DNA of 64,000 nt from Lentzea atacamensis (GCF_003269295.1 NZ_QLTT01000015.1:1-64000); one strand, 5' to 3'. Positions 1 to 8,354 are shown, numbered from the stretch's first letter. Program-made: numbers and translations. Notes: generated by a model from the letters alone, not told the origin.

Positions 1-2
1 GC

Positions 3-18
3 AGGAACACGTGTTCGA
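3..18. promoter_or_regulatory. Candidate LexA/SOS box
   Basis: GAACACGTGTTC at 5-16 is a perfect 12-bp palindrome followed by GA. It fits the actinobacterial LexA operator form CGAAC-N4-GTTCG, apart from one flanking base on the left. The controlled gene is probably to the left, outside the window, because the next gene on the right (acetyltransferase) starts 650 bp away and points leftward. The rest of 19-264 shows no gene I can support. The same 14-bp core recurs at 47880-47893. Confidence 0.5.
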
Positions 19-264
19 ATGCCATTCCACAATCGGGTGAACACGCAGGTCAGCGGCCCTATGGCACCGTGCGCGCACACTCTCTCTAGTGCGCACCACG
101 CGCCCAGCAACCACCTGCGCAACCGGCGCTCGACGCACGCAGCAGGGGGGCATGTGCCGGGTCGCCGAAGGTGAAGCCGTGCCACCCCAACGCAACCGCC
201 GCCCGCCCACGCAACGTAACCACCGCCCAAAACAAACGCACCCGGCAGGCGTTGACGAGCCGGC

Positions 265-669
265 TCAAAGCTCCCAGCTGACGAACGCCCCGTCGTCGAT
301 CGACCCGCCCGCCTTCTTGTAGGTGGCCTGCGCGGCCGCGTCCCCCGCCGCGGTACCGGTCCACATCGCGTAGCAACCCCGTTCGGCGGCAAGGGCTTTG
401 AGCGCCTCCACCAGCGCCGTGCCAATACCGCGGCGCAGGAACGCGTCGTCCACCCCGAGCTCGTAGAGGAACATCTCGGTGCCCTTGTCGGGGTGTGTCG
501 TCTCCACTCCGGACACGAAGCCGACCGGCTGGTCGCCAACGTAGGCGATCAGCAGATGGCTGTGATCCTGCGCCAGGAAGCGGGACGTCGCGTCCGGCAG
601 CGGCGGCGCGTCGAACAGGTGCGCGGCGGCGAACACGTCGTCGGGGGTGGCGGCGCGGCGGATCTTCAT
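265..669 (-). CDS. GNAT-family N-acetyltransferase
   Basis: This 134-residue protein has the single GNAT fold of cytosolic acetyl-CoA-dependent N-acyltransferases. The acetyl-CoA pyrophosphate-binding loop is visible as RRGIGTALV near residues 88-96, preceded by the beta-4 strand (MFLYELGV) and followed by a late YKKAGG motif. Spacing and length resemble small aminoglycoside 3-N-acetyltransferase type I relatives, but the substrate cannot be read from sequence and resistance should not be assumed. The ATG is kept because a TAGCCT -10-like box sits 6 nt upstream, which suggests a leaderless mRNA. It is separated from the DUF2252 gene by 45 bp on the same strand. Confidence 0.85.
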   Translation of the reverse strand: MKIRRAATPDDVFAAAHLFDAPPLPDATSRFLAQDHSHLLIAYVGDQPVGFVSGVETTHPDKGTEMFLYELGVDDAFLRRGIGTALVEALKALAAERGCYAMWTGTAAGDAAAQATYKKAGGSIDDGAFVSWEL

Positions 670-675
670 ACCGCC

Positions 676-681
676 AGGCTA
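676..681 (-). promoter_or_regulatory. Putative -10 box for leaderless acetyltransferase mRNA
   Basis: On the minus strand TAGCCT lies 6 nt before the ATG at 669. This is the spacing expected if transcription begins at the A of the start codon. There is no purine-rich ribosome-binding site between the box and the ATG. No convincing -35 element is visible. Confidence 0.4.
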
Positions 682-713
682 GGTGAACTTTCCGGAACAG
701 GCCCGAAGGCGCG

Positions 714-2099
714 TCAGCGGTCCTCCACGACGGCGGGCAGCTTGCCGTTCTTGACCAGGTCGGCCAGCGAGGCGTGGTCGGCCTCGGTCTGGTCCGCGTA
801 GTCGAAGGCGTACTTCGCGAACGCCTCGTCCAGGTCCTCACCGCCGCCGTTCTGGAAGTACCCGGCGAGCAGGCGCGGATCCAGCGACCTGGTGTGCGCG
901 CGGGCCAGCAACGCGCCTGCGAAGCGGCCGTAGTCGTCGAGGTCGTCGCGCTTCAGGGTCGTCGCGTCGATCTCGCCCTTGCGGTTGCGGAACTGCCGCA
1001 CGATGAACGGCCGGCCCTCGATCGTCGTCCAGCCCAGCAGGATGTCGGACTCGGCCTGCACGAGCCGCGCGCCGTGGACGATCCGCTTGCCCTCGTGCTT
1101 GGCGGGCTCGACGTCCAGGAACGGCTGCAGGGCCGAGGTGCGGGCTTCCTTGGCCTGCAGCACCAGTGCCTCGGAGCCGTTGCCGTGCAACAGGATGAGG
1201 TAGTTGCGCAGGCCGACGCTGCCGGTGCCGACGACGCGGAACGCCACGTCCGACACGCCGTAGCGCATGATCAGGTTCGTCCGCGACTCGCGCAGAGTGT
1301 CCACGTAGGACGGCAGCGCGGCGATCACGGCCTCTTCGGTCTCGGGGGAGACGTCCGTGAACGTCGGCGGGTTCGTGATGAACCGCCACTTCTCGCCGTC
1401 GTGCGCCGTCCACTTGGCGGCGAAGCGGGCGCTGGTGTTCTTGCGCGACTTCTCTGCGGCCTTGGAGAAGTCGTTGAGCAGGTCGTCAGCCTTGACCTTC
1501 GACAGCGTCGACTCGTCGCCCAGAGCCGTCCACGAGTCCATGAACGGGATCTCCGCGAGGTGCCTGATCACGTTGCGGTACGCGCGCACGGCGTCCTCGG
1601 CGGCGTCTCGGCACCCCTTGTCGGACACGCCGCCGACCCGGCCCGCCAGCACCAGTGACGCGACGAGGCGCTTGAGATCCCATTCCCACGGGCCCGGCAG
1701 CGTCTCGTCGAAGTCGTTGATGTCCATGACGATCTGGCCCTCGGGCGTGCCGTAGAGGCCGAAGTTCGCTGCGTGTGCATCACCGCACAACTGAGCGTGC
1801 AGGCCGGTCGAGCACCCGGCGGCGAGATCGCCCGCCTGGAGTCCGGCGGCGCCGCGGAAGAACGCGAACGGGTTGGCGAGCATCCTGCCGATCCGCAGCG
1901 GGATCAGGTGCTCCAGCCGCCCCTCGTTGCTGGCGTGCATGAACTCCAGGACGGTCGGGCGCGAGGGCGCCAGCGACACCGCGCGGTGCGCCTTGAAGTC
2001 CACAGAGGACCTCAGCGCGCGGCCTCGCGCGTAGACCTCCTCCGGCTCAGTCCATCTGCCCAGTGCGACAGCGGCCTCAGCACGCACCCGTTCACCCAT
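714..2099 (-). CDS. DUF2252 domain-containing protein
   Basis: The 461 residues match the DUF2252 family, a group of uncharacterised proteins with remote similarity to aminoglycoside-phosphotransferase/protein-kinase folds. Recognisable family features are QLCGDAHAANFGLY near residues 103-116 and the following MDINDFDETLPGPWEWDLKRL segment. These resemble a kinase-like catalytic HGD..N and D motif pair, so a small-molecule kinase role is possible but unproved. Length is normal for the family. The start chosen is the first residue of the frame; the family usually begins with a variable 30-50 residue stretch, so the exact start is uncertain. There is no signal peptide or membrane segment. It stands alone, 74 bp downstream of rocD. 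Confidence 0.85.
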   Translation of the reverse strand: MGERVRAEAAVALGRWTEPEEVYARGRALRSSVDFKAHRAVSLAPSRPTVLEFMHASNEGRLEHLIPLRIGRMLANPFAFFRGAAGLQAGDLAAGCSTGLHAQLCGDAHAANFGLYGTPEGQIVMDINDFDETLPGPWEWDLKRLVASLVLAGRVGGVSDKGCRDAAEDAVRAYRNVIRHLAEIPFMDSWTALGDESTLSKVKADDLLNDFSKAAEKSRKNTSARFAAKWTAHDGEKWRFITNPPTFTDVSPETEEAVIAALPSYVDTLRESRTNLIMRYGVSDVAFRVVGTGSVGLRNYLILLHGNGSEALVLQAKEARTSALQPFLDVEPAKHEGKRIVHGARLVQAESDILLGWTTIEGRPFIVRQFRNRKGEIDATTLKRDDLDDYGRFAGALLARAHTRSLDPRLLAGYFQNGGGEDLDEAFAKYAFDYADQTEADHASLADLVKNGKLPAVVEDR

Positions 2100-2173
2100 A
2101 CGAGCAATGATGCCTGCGGCGGACGAGCCAGATGGACCGTCCGCCGCAACTGTGACCTAGCGAGGCGGGAAAA

Positions 2174-3409
2174 TCAGCCCAAATCGGGACGAACAACCTC
2201 CGCGATCGCCCGCACGCCCAGGTCGATCTCGTCCCGAGTGATCACCAGCGGGGGTGCGACGCGCAACGTGGTCGCCTGCGTCTCCTTGCACAGCACGCCA
2301 CGTGCGGCCAGCGCCTCGGAGGCGGCGCGGCCGACCGGCCCGCCGGGGGAGATCTCGACGCCGGCCCACAGCCCGCGGCCGCGGACCTCGGCGATGCCGT
2401 GCCCGACCAGCTTGTTCAGCTCGGCGTGGAGGTGGTCGCCCAGTTCGCGGGAGCGCTCCTGGAACTCGCCGGTCTCCAGCAGCCGCACGACCGCACGGCC
2501 CACCGCGCACGCGAGCGGGTTGCCGCCGAACGTCGACCCGTGCTCACCCGGCTTCAGCACGCCCAGCACCGCGCGTGAACCGACCACGGCGGACACCGGC
2601 AGGATGCCGCCGCCCAGCGCTTTGCCCAGCGTGTAGAGGTCGGCGCGCACACCCTCGTGATCGAGGGCGAACAGCGCGCCGGTGCGGCCGAGCCCGGACT
2701 GGATCTCGTCGGCGATCATCAGCACGTTGTGCTCGTCGCACAGGCGGCGGATCCCGGGCAGGTAGCCGGCGGGCGGTACGACCACGCCGGCCTCGCCCTG
2801 GATCGGCTCGATCAGGATCGCGGCCGTGCGCGGCGAGATCGCGGACTCGATCTCGTCGAGGCTGCCGTACTTGACGACCTTGAAGCCCGGCGTGAACGGG
2901 CCGAAGTCGTTGCGGGCGGTCTCGTCGGTCGAGAACGACACGATCGTCGTGGTGCGGCCGTGGAAGTTGGATCCCGCGACGATGATCTCCGCGGTGCCCT
3001 CCGGCACGCCCTTGACCTGGTAGGCCCACTTGCGCGCCACCTTGATCGCGGACTCCACGGCCTCGGCGCCGGAGTTCATCGCGAGCACCATCTCGGTGCC
3101 GGTCAGTGCCGCGAGCTCACGGCAGAACAGGCCGAACTGGTCGTGGTGGAACGCGCGGCTGGTCAGCGTCACGCGGCCGAGCTGCTCGACGGCGGCGGCC
3201 ACCAGGGCGGGGTGGCGATGACCGAAGTTCAGCGACGAGTAGCCGGACAGGAAGTCCAGGTAGCGGCGGCCTTCGACGTCGGTGACCCACGCCCCCTCGC
3301 CGTGCGAGATGACCACCGGCAGCGGGTGGTAGTTGTGCGTGCTCCACTCCTCGTCGAGAGCTACGTAGTCAGCGCTGGTGGTGGTCTGGTGCTCAGCGAT
3401 GGCTGTCAT
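2174..3409 (-). CDS. rocD: Ornithine--oxo-acid transaminase
   Basis: A PLP-dependent class III aminotransferase of 411 residues that converts ornithine plus 2-oxoglutarate to glutamate-5-semialdehyde and glutamate in arginine/ornithine breakdown. Seen: SGAEAVESA cofactor loop (113-121), EPIQGEAGV (201-209), the PLP-ring Asp in ADEIQSGLGRTG (D234), and the Schiff-base lysine in LGKALGGG (K263). N-terminal NYHPLPVVISHGEG is typical of RocD rather than of acetylornithine or GABA transaminases. The ATG follows GGAGG by a short spacer (the GTCATCCTCC complement at 3407-3416). No arginase or proline-pathway gene is adjacent. It is divergent from ppk2 across a 140-bp gap. Confidence 0.93.
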   Translation of the reverse strand: MTAIAEHQTTTSADYVALDEEWSTHNYHPLPVVISHGEGAWVTDVEGRRYLDFLSGYSSLNFGHRHPALVAAAVEQLGRVTLTSRAFHHDQFGLFCRELAALTGTEMVLAMNSGAEAVESAIKVARKWAYQVKGVPEGTAEIIVAGSNFHGRTTTIVSFSTDETARNDFGPFTPGFKVVKYGSLDEIESAISPRTAAILIEPIQGEAGVVVPPAGYLPGIRRLCDEHNVLMIADEIQSGLGRTGALFALDHEGVRADLYTLGKALGGGILPVSAVVGSRAVLGVLKPGEHGSTFGGNPLACAVGRAVVRLLETGEFQERSRELGDHLHAELNKLVGHGIAEVRGRGLWAGVEISPGGPVGRAASEALAARGVLCKETQATTLRVAPPLVITRDEIDLGVRAIAEVVRPDLG

Positions 3410-3549
3410 CCTCCAAGGCTAAGGGGCCGAACAAGCGATTTCAGCCGCGAAGTGTTGCGAACGACCGTTAAACGTTGCGTAGATTCACTGAACAGTGGGT
3501 GATCTTTGCGCAACAGGCGGGCCAGACGGTTCATCGCTACGCTCGGTTG
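3410..3549. promoter_or_regulatory. Divergent rocD/ppk2 promoter region with GTTGCG repeats
   Basis: The 140-bp gap carries GTTGCG at 3454-3459 and again at 3474-3479, exactly 20 bp (about two helical turns) apart, and the 8-bp palindrome TTGCGCAA at 3506-3513. This layout could be an operator for an Lrp/AsnC-type or other dimeric regulator of rocD. That is inference from spacing only. Confidence 0.3.
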
Positions 3550-4380
3550 ATGGCGAAGAAGTCGGTTCGTGAAGCTCTGCGACTCGATGAGGTGGATCTC
3601 TCCACCCTCGACCCGGCCGGCCGCCCGGTCGGCCCCAAGAACAAGAAGGAGGCGGCCGAGGACCTCGCCACCACCGGGGCAGAGCTGGACGGCCTGCAGG
3701 AGGCGTTGTACGCGGAGAACTCTCGCGCGGTCCTGCTCGTGCTGCAAGGTATGGACACCTCCGGCAAGGGCGGCGTCGTCAGTCACGTCGTCGGCCTGGT
3801 GAACCCGCAGGGTGTGCGCATCGCGTCGTTCAAGAAACCGACTCCCGCCGAACGCCGTCAGCACTTCCTGTGGCGCATCAAGAAGGTGCTGCCGGAGAAG
3901 GGGCGCATCGGCGCGTTCGACCGCTCCCACTACGAGGACGTGCTCGTGCCCAAGGTCGAGCGTCTGCTCACCGCCGCCGAGATCAAGAAGCGGTACCAGG
4001 AGATCAACGCGTTCGAGAAGGAGCTCGCGGACAGCGGCACCACGGTGATCAAGTGCTTCCTGCACATCTCGCCCGAGGTGCAGAAGGAACGGCTGCTTGC
4101 CCGTCTGGACGATCCGAAGAAGAACTGGAAGTACAACCCGGCCGACATCGACGTGCGTTCCAAGTGGTCCAAGTACCAGGACGCGTACACCCGGGCGTTG
4201 AAGAACTGCTCGGACGCGCCCTGGTACGCGATTCCCTCTGACCGCAAGTGGTACCGGAACTGGGCCGTGAGCCGGTTGCTGCTGGAGACCATGCGCGAGA
4301 TGGACCCGAAGTTCCCGCCGCCCGTCTACGACATCGAGGCCGAGAAAGCCCGGTTGATCGCCCACGACCCGTTGCGCTGA
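3550..4380 (+). CDS. ppk2: Polyphosphate kinase 2 family protein
   Basis: This 276-residue protein uses polyphosphate to phosphorylate nucleotides (PPK2 superfamily). The P-loop is LQGMDTSGKGG (about residues 67-77), followed by the PPK2 signature FKKPTPAERRQHFLWR and the lid-region segment GAFDRSHYEDVLVPKV. One compact P-loop domain and about 280 residues place it with class I/III single-domain enzymes; whether AMP or ADP is preferred cannot be judged. I chose the ATG at 3550 because MAKKSVREALRL begins the conserved region; an upstream in-frame ATG at 3475 would add 25 residues of promoter-like sequence. It is monocistronic and divergent from rocD. Confidence 0.9.
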   Translation: MAKKSVREALRLDEVDLSTLDPAGRPVGPKNKKEAAEDLATTGAELDGLQEALYAENSRAVLLVLQGMDTSGKGGVVSHVVGLVNPQGVRIASFKKPTPAERRQHFLWRIKKVLPEKGRIGAFDRSHYEDVLVPKVERLLTAAEIKKRYQEINAFEKELADSGTTVIKCFLHISPEVQKERLLARLDDPKKNWKYNPADIDVRSKWSKYQDAYTRALKNCSDAPWYAIPSDRKWYRNWAVSRLLLETMREMDPKFPPPVYDIEAEKARLIAHDPLR

Positions 4381-4468
4381 GCGCAATCTTCGTTGCGGCT
4401 ATTGCCTGACTGTAACGGTCTAGGCCACTGTGGGCTGCGCCGCCGTTGAGTATCCCGGAGGTGTGGAC

Positions 4469-5578
4469 GTGGGTGTGGACCGGCGACGATTTCTCGGAGC
4501 CATGGGTGTGGGAGCTGGACTGCTGATGACCGGAGGGACCGCGCAGGCGGCCGCGACGCGGAGAGTCTTCTTCGGCGCCTACACGACGTGGAGCGGTGGC
4601 GCCAAAGGCATCGGCATCGGCACCTACGACACGGCGAACGGCCAGCTGAAGACGACCGGCGTGATCGGCGGCGTGGTGAACCCGTCGTTCGTGATCGAGT
4701 CGCGCGACGGCCGGTTCCTGTACGCGGTCAACGAGATCAGCAAGGGCGAGGTCACGGCGATCAACGCGGGCTCGCACAAGGTGATCAACAAGCAGCCGAC
4801 CGGCGGCGCGGACCCGTGCCACCTGACGCTCGACCCGTCGGGGAAGTTCCTGATCACCGCGGACTACTCGTCCGGCTCGCTCAGCGTCTTCCCGGTCAAG
4901 GCCGACGGCAGCCTCGGCGCGCGCACGCAGAAGGTGCAGCACAAGGGCTCAGGGCCGGATCCCTCGCGTCAGGAGGGTCCGCACGCGCATCACATCGTGT
5001 TCGACCCGGCGGGCAAGCACGCGCTGGCGGTCGACCTCGGTGCGGACTCGGTGTTCGTGTACTCGTTCACCGGCGGGAAGCTGACGCTCGTCTCGACGGC
5101 GAAGTTCAAGCCGGGCGCCGGGCCGCGCCACATCGCGTTCCACCCGAACGGCAAGACCGCGTACGTCGCGAACGAGCTGGACTCGACGATCGTGTCCTGC
5201 GCTTACGCGGACGGGAAGCTCACGCCGGGTCAGGTGCTCAAGACCGCGCCGCCCGCGACCGTGCGCAACTACCCGGCCGAGGTGCTGGTGTCCGGTGACG
5301 GGAAGAACGTGTACCTGTCGAACCGCGGGCACGACAGCGTCGCGCACTTCGCTGTCAACGGGGCGGAGCTCGCGCTGGTCGGCCACACACCGGCCGGCGG
5401 CAAGTACCCGCGGCACATCACGCTGGACCCGTCCGGGCGATTCCTCTTCGCGGCCAACCAGAACTCGAACCTGGTGACGTCGTTCGCGGTGGACGCCGTG
5501 ACCGGCAGGCTGACACCGTCCGGCACGCCGCTCAAGACCGAGATCCCGGTGTGCGTGCTGCCCACCCGACTGGGTTAA
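4469..5578 (+). CDS. Tat-exported lactonase-family beta-propeller protein
   Basis: The protein begins with a twin-arginine signal (DRRRFLGAMGVGAG, hydrophobic stretch, cleavage near AQA-A), so it should be folded in the cytoplasm and exported. The mature part (about 340 residues) is a seven-bladed propeller of the 6-phosphogluconolactonase-like (YbhE/Pgl) family. Repeated blade motifs can be seen: PSFVIESRDGRFLYAVNE, PCHLTLDPSGKFLITADY, GPRHIAFHPNGKTAYVANE and YPRHITLDPSGRFLFAANQ. Because it is extracytoplasmic, a role in the pentose phosphate pathway is unlikely; a secreted lactonase or carbohydrate-binding propeller is the better reading. Start is GTG 4469, with GGAGGT 6 nt upstream; GTG 4463 and 4475 are alternatives. 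Confidence 0.85.
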   Translation: MGVDRRRFLGAMGVGAGLLMTGGTAQAAATRRVFFGAYTTWSGGAKGIGIGTYDTANGQLKTTGVIGGVVNPSFVIESRDGRFLYAVNEISKGEVTAINAGSHKVINKQPTGGADPCHLTLDPSGKFLITADYSSGSLSVFPVKADGSLGARTQKVQHKGSGPDPSRQEGPHAHHIVFDPAGKHALAVDLGADSVFVYSFTGGKLTLVSTAKFKPGAGPRHIAFHPNGKTAYVANELDSTIVSCAYADGKLTPGQVLKTAPPATVRNYPAEVLVSGDGKNVYLSNRGHDSVAHFAVNGAELALVGHTPAGGKYPRHITLDPSGRFLFAANQNSNLVTSFAVDAVTGRLTPSGTPLKTEIPVCVLPTRLG

Positions 5579-5618
5579 CGCCCTTCAAGTCGATCGTCCA
5601 CAGTGGTACTCCGGCCTC

Positions 5619-6359
5619 ATGGGTCTCATGGCTGGAGTACTGGCAGTTGCGTTGATGGCGCCCGCACCGGTCGCACCGGAGTACGTCGCACTCGGCGACT
5701 CCTACGCGTCCGGCGCGGGTGCCGGTTCCTACTCGGGCGGCTCGTGCCGTCGCAGCGCGAACGCCCATCCGGCGTTGCGCGGCAAGGACTTCCCGTCGTT
5801 CCGGTTCGTGGCGTGCAGCGGGGCGACCACGAGGTCGCTCAAGCCGCAGTTCAAGGCGCTCAGCCCGGCGACGACGCTGGTCACGGTCACCGTCGGCGGC
5901 AACGATCTCGGGTTCGCCGACGTGATGACGACCTGCACGCTCAAAGGTGACAGGGCCTGCGTCTCGCGAGTCGCCAAAGCGGTGAAGTTCATCCACGAAC
6001 AGCTGCCCGCACGGCTCGACGCCACCTACGCCACGATCAGGAGCTCCGCGCCGGCGGCCGAGCTGGTCGTGCTCGGCTATCCGCGGTTGTTCACGCCGAA
6101 CGACAGGTGCAGGACGCTCTCGGCCGCCAAACGTGCGGCGCTCAACGGCGCCGCGGACCAGCTGTCCGAGGTGACCGCGGCGGCTGTGGCACGGGCCGGT
6201 GCGCGCTATGTCGACGTGAGGCAAGCGTTTGCGGGGCACGGCGTCTGCTCCGGGGAGCCGTGGATCAACGCGCTGGTCAGCCCGACCGACGACTCCTACC
6301 ACCCCAACAAGGCCGGTCAGGCGGCGTACTTCCAGGCGTTGACAAGCTCGCTTTGGTAA
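5619..6359 (+). CDS. Secreted SGNH/GDSL hydrolase
   Basis: This 246-residue esterase/lipase has a short signal peptide (residues 1-19, cleavage near APVA-PEY) and all visible SGNH blocks. Block I is ALGDSYASG with the nucleophilic Ser, block III is VGGNDLGF, and block V is SYHPNKAG with the catalytic His. The cysteines in GGSCRRSA, VACSGAT, TTCTLKGDRAC, DRCRT and GVCSGEP fit the disulfide pattern of the Streptomyces lipase/SCO7513-like extracellular branch. The likely role is ester hydrolysis outside the cell; the substrate is unknown. It is 40 bp downstream of the lactonase-like gene, and its stop codon lies within the inverted repeat before arsR. Confidence 0.9.
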   Translation: MGLMAGVLAVALMAPAPVAPEYVALGDSYASGAGAGSYSGGSCRRSANAHPALRGKDFPSFRFVACSGATTRSLKPQFKALSPATTLVTVTVGGNDLGFADVMTTCTLKGDRACVSRVAKAVKFIHEQLPARLDATYATIRSSAPAAELVVLGYPRLFTPNDRCRTLSAAKRAALNGAADQLSEVTAAAVARAGARYVDVRQAFAGHGVCSGEPWINALVSPTDDSYHPNKAGQAAYFQALTSSLW

Positions 6360-6390
6360 GTTCAGACTTACCGTTCGTGGGGACTTACCA
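6354..6390 (+). promoter_or_regulatory. Inverted/direct repeat operator before arsR
   Basis: TGGTAAGT (6354-6361) is followed 4 nt later by ACTTACC (6366-6372) and again by ACTTACCA (6383-6390). The first and second form a GGTAAGT-TCAG-ACTTACC hairpin; the first and third form an 8-bp inverted repeat. The set spans the hydrolase stop codon and the ArsR start codon at 6377, a normal place for autoregulation by ArsR-family repressors. Regulator binding is inferred. Confidence 0.5.
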
Positions 6391-6679
6391 AGAGGCCTTC
6401 GCGGCGCTCGGCGATCCGACCCGCCGCGAGATCTTCACGCTGCTCGCGGCCAGGCCGCGGGCGGTGGGGGAGATCGCCGCCGAGCTCCCGGTGTCGCGGC
6501 CGGCCGTGTCCCAGCACCTCAAGGTGCTCAAGGCGGCACGGCTGGTCCGCGTCGAGGCCGAGGGGGCCCGGCGGCGGTACTCCGTGGACCACGTGGGGGT
6601 GGCCGCGATGCGCGACTACCTCGACGACGTCTGGGGCCAGGCGCTCGCCAACTTCGCTGCGGTGGTGGAGGAGACATGA
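6377..6679 (+). CDS. ArsR-family winged-helix repressor
   Basis: This 100-residue regulator has the ArsR/SmtB winged-helix fold: ALGDPTRREIFTLLAARP opens the domain, VSRPAVSQHLKVLKAARLV is the recognition helix, and RRYSVD is the wing. The metal-binding ELCVC motif of classical ArsR proteins is absent. It belongs to the subgroup that partners SRPBCC (AHSA1-like) proteins, encoded next door with a 4-bp ATGA overlap. GTG 6377 is chosen because the conserved domain starts at once; no good ribosome-binding site is present. The repeat at 6354-6390 is its likely operator. Confidence 0.88.
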   Translation: MGTYQEAFAALGDPTRREIFTLLAARPRAVGEIAAELPVSRPAVSQHLKVLKAARLVRVEAEGARRRYSVDHVGVAAMRDYLDDVWGQALANFAAVVEET

Positions 6680-7131
6680 CGGAAGTCAGGCGATCGGTAG
6701 TGGTGAACGCGGGCGCCGACCACGCGTTCAAGGTGTTCACGGAGAAGTTCATGACGTGGTGGCCGCCGGCGCACCACATCGGCGATGCGGACCTGAAGGA
6801 CGTCGTCGTCGAACCGCGCGAAGGTGGGCGCTGGTACGAGATCGGCACCGACGGCGCCGAGTGCGACTGGGGTGCGGTCAAGGCCTACGAGCCGCCGGCA
6901 CGGCTCCTGCTGGCCTGGCACCTCAACGGTGACTGGGACTACGACCCGGACCCGGCGCGGGCATCCGAAGTGGAGATCACCTTCACGCCCGAGGGCTCCG
7001 GCACCCGCGTGGAGCTGGTGCATCGCAACTTCGAGCGGCACTTCACCAAGCCGGAACGGCTGCGTGAGGGCGTCAGCGGCGAAGGCGGCTGGGGAGGAAT
7101 TCTGCTCGGCTTCCAGCGGGCGTTCGTGTGA
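6676..7131 (+). CDS. SRPBCC (AHSA1-like) domain protein
   Basis: A 151-residue START/Bet v 1-like protein of the AHSA1 branch. The family pattern is visible: VVVNAGADHAFKVFTEKFMTWWP at the N-terminus, EPREGGRWYEIG in the middle, and EITFTPEGSGTRVELVHRNFERH before the long C-terminal helix. Such folds enclose a hydrophobic cavity; the ligand is not known. Translational coupling with the ArsR gene (ATGA) suggests that it is the regulated partner and may bind or process the inducer. Confidence 0.88.
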   Translation: MTEVRRSVVVNAGADHAFKVFTEKFMTWWPPAHHIGDADLKDVVVEPREGGRWYEIGTDGAECDWGAVKAYEPPARLLLAWHLNGDWDYDPDPARASEVEITFTPEGSGTRVELVHRNFERHFTKPERLREGVSGEGGWGGILLGFQRAFV

Positions 7132-7141
7132 TCATGCCCCG

Positions 7142-7909
7142 GTGAATTCGTTGAGGGAGGTCACGGCCACCCGGTACGTGACGCCGTTCCGAGAGGGCGG
7201 TTCCATGCCGGGGCTGGTCGAGGCCGACGACCTGGGTATGTACGTGGTCAAGTTCCGCGGCGCCGGACAGGGCGTGAAGGTGCTCGTCGCCGAGATCATC
7301 GTCGGCGAGCTGGCGCGGCGGCTGGGCTTCCGGATACCCGAGATCGTCCTGGTGCACCTCGACCCGGAGCTGGCACGCGCGGAACCCGACCAGGAGGTCC
7401 AGGAGCTGCTGCGGGCCAGCGGCGGCCTCAACCTCGGCCTCGACTACCTGCCCGGCTCGTTCGACTTCAACCCGATCGTGCGCGACCCCGGCACCGAGCT
7501 CGCGACGCAGCTGCTCTGGTTGGATGCCCTGGTGCTCAACGTGGACCGCAGCTGGCGCAACCCGAACATGTTGCTGTGGCACCGCGACGTGTGGCTGATC
7601 GACCACGGCGCCTCGCTGTACTTCCACTACTCGTGGAGCCCGGAGAAGCCCGCCACGAAGGACTTCCGGTTCGACCCCTCGGACCACGCGATGCTGCCGA
7701 ACGCGGGCGCTCTGTCCGAAGTGGACGCCGAGCTGTCCGCCAGGATCACGCCGAAGCTGCTCGACGAGGTCCTCGCACTCGTTCCCGACGAGTGGCTGGA
7801 AGGTGATCCGGTGGAACTCCGCCAGCGTTACAAGGACTTCTTCACCCACCGCCTCGCCCACCGCGGCTGGGTCGACTCGCTGGAGGCCGCGCGTGCCGCA
7901 CGTGTTTGA
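7142..7909 (+). CDS. HipA-like kinase domain protein
   Basis: The 255 residues match the compact HipA-like kinase family (HipA_2 type), related to the HipA serine kinase toxin but lacking the N-terminal subdomain of HipA. The candidate ATP-binding lysine is in MYVVKFRG, the catalytic-loop equivalent is LNVDRSWRNPNML (Asp and Asn present), and the metal-binding Asp is in LIDHGASL. The kinase core therefore looks intact. No HipB-like antitoxin is adjacent; instead a DUF3037 gene overlaps the 3' end by 17 bp. Start GTG 7142 lacks a clear ribosome-binding site; TTG 7151 is an alternative. The target is unknown. Confidence 0.82.
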   Translation: MNSLREVTATRYVTPFREGGSMPGLVEADDLGMYVVKFRGAGQGVKVLVAEIIVGELARRLGFRIPEIVLVHLDPELARAEPDQEVQELLRASGGLNLGLDYLPGSFDFNPIVRDPGTELATQLLWLDALVLNVDRSWRNPNMLLWHRDVWLIDHGASLYFHYSWSPEKPATKDFRFDPSDHAMLPNAGALSEVDAELSARITPKLLDEVLALVPDEWLEGDPVELRQRYKDFFTHRLAHRGWVDSLEAARAARV

Positions 7910-8279
7910 GTACGCGCTGCTGCGGGCTGTGCCGCGGCAGGAGCGCGGCGAGTTCATGAACGTCGGCGTCATCGTCTACTGCGCCGCACTGGACTTCCTG
8001 TGTGCGAAGACCTATGTGGACGGTGATCGGCTGCGGGCGCTGGACCCGCGGCTGGACGTGGAGATGCTGGAGACGTCGCTGAGGCACCTCACGAACTCGT
8101 GCGACGGCACGCCCGACGCCGGGCCGGTCAGCAGGACAACGGTTGGGCAACGGTTCCGCTGGCTGACGGCGCCGCGCAGCACCATCGTGCAGACCTCACC
8201 TGCGCACACGGGCTTCACCGAAGACCCGTTGGCCGAGGTCAACCGGCTTTTCGAAGCGCTGGTGCTGCCACCCCGGTAG
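7893..8279 (+). CDS. DUF3037 domain-containing protein
   Basis: This 128-residue protein matches DUF3037: it opens with FEYALLRAVPRQERGEFMNVGVIVYC and ends with an LAEVNRLFEALVLPPR helix. Start GTG 7893 lies inside the preceding kinase gene in another frame (17-bp overlap), so the two are almost certainly translated together. DUF3037 proteins are commonly encoded beside HipA-like kinases, which suggests a partner or substrate role, but no biochemistry is known to me. It has no membrane segment or signal peptide. Confidence 0.85.
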   Translation: MPHVFEYALLRAVPRQERGEFMNVGVIVYCAALDFLCAKTYVDGDRLRALDPRLDVEMLETSLRHLTNSCDGTPDAGPVSRTTVGQRFRWLTAPRSTIVQTSPAHTGFTEDPLAEVNRLFEALVLPPR

Positions 8280-8354
8280 GTTCGTCGCAACCTGAAGGGG
8301 CGCGTCGCGTCCCTAGTTGCAAAGCGAATCTAAAGCGATCGGGGTTGGCGACAC

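Noticed and set aside
265..669. Aminoglycoside resistance function for the acetyltransferase
   Set aside because: Similarity to AAC(3)-I is at fold level only, and there is no resistance-gene context.
4377..4391. 15-bp sequence CTGAGCGCAATCTTC repeated at 17711-17725 upstream of betB
   Set aside because: In 64 kb, one or two exact 15-mer pairs are expected by chance. It has no symmetry, so I do not call it an operator.
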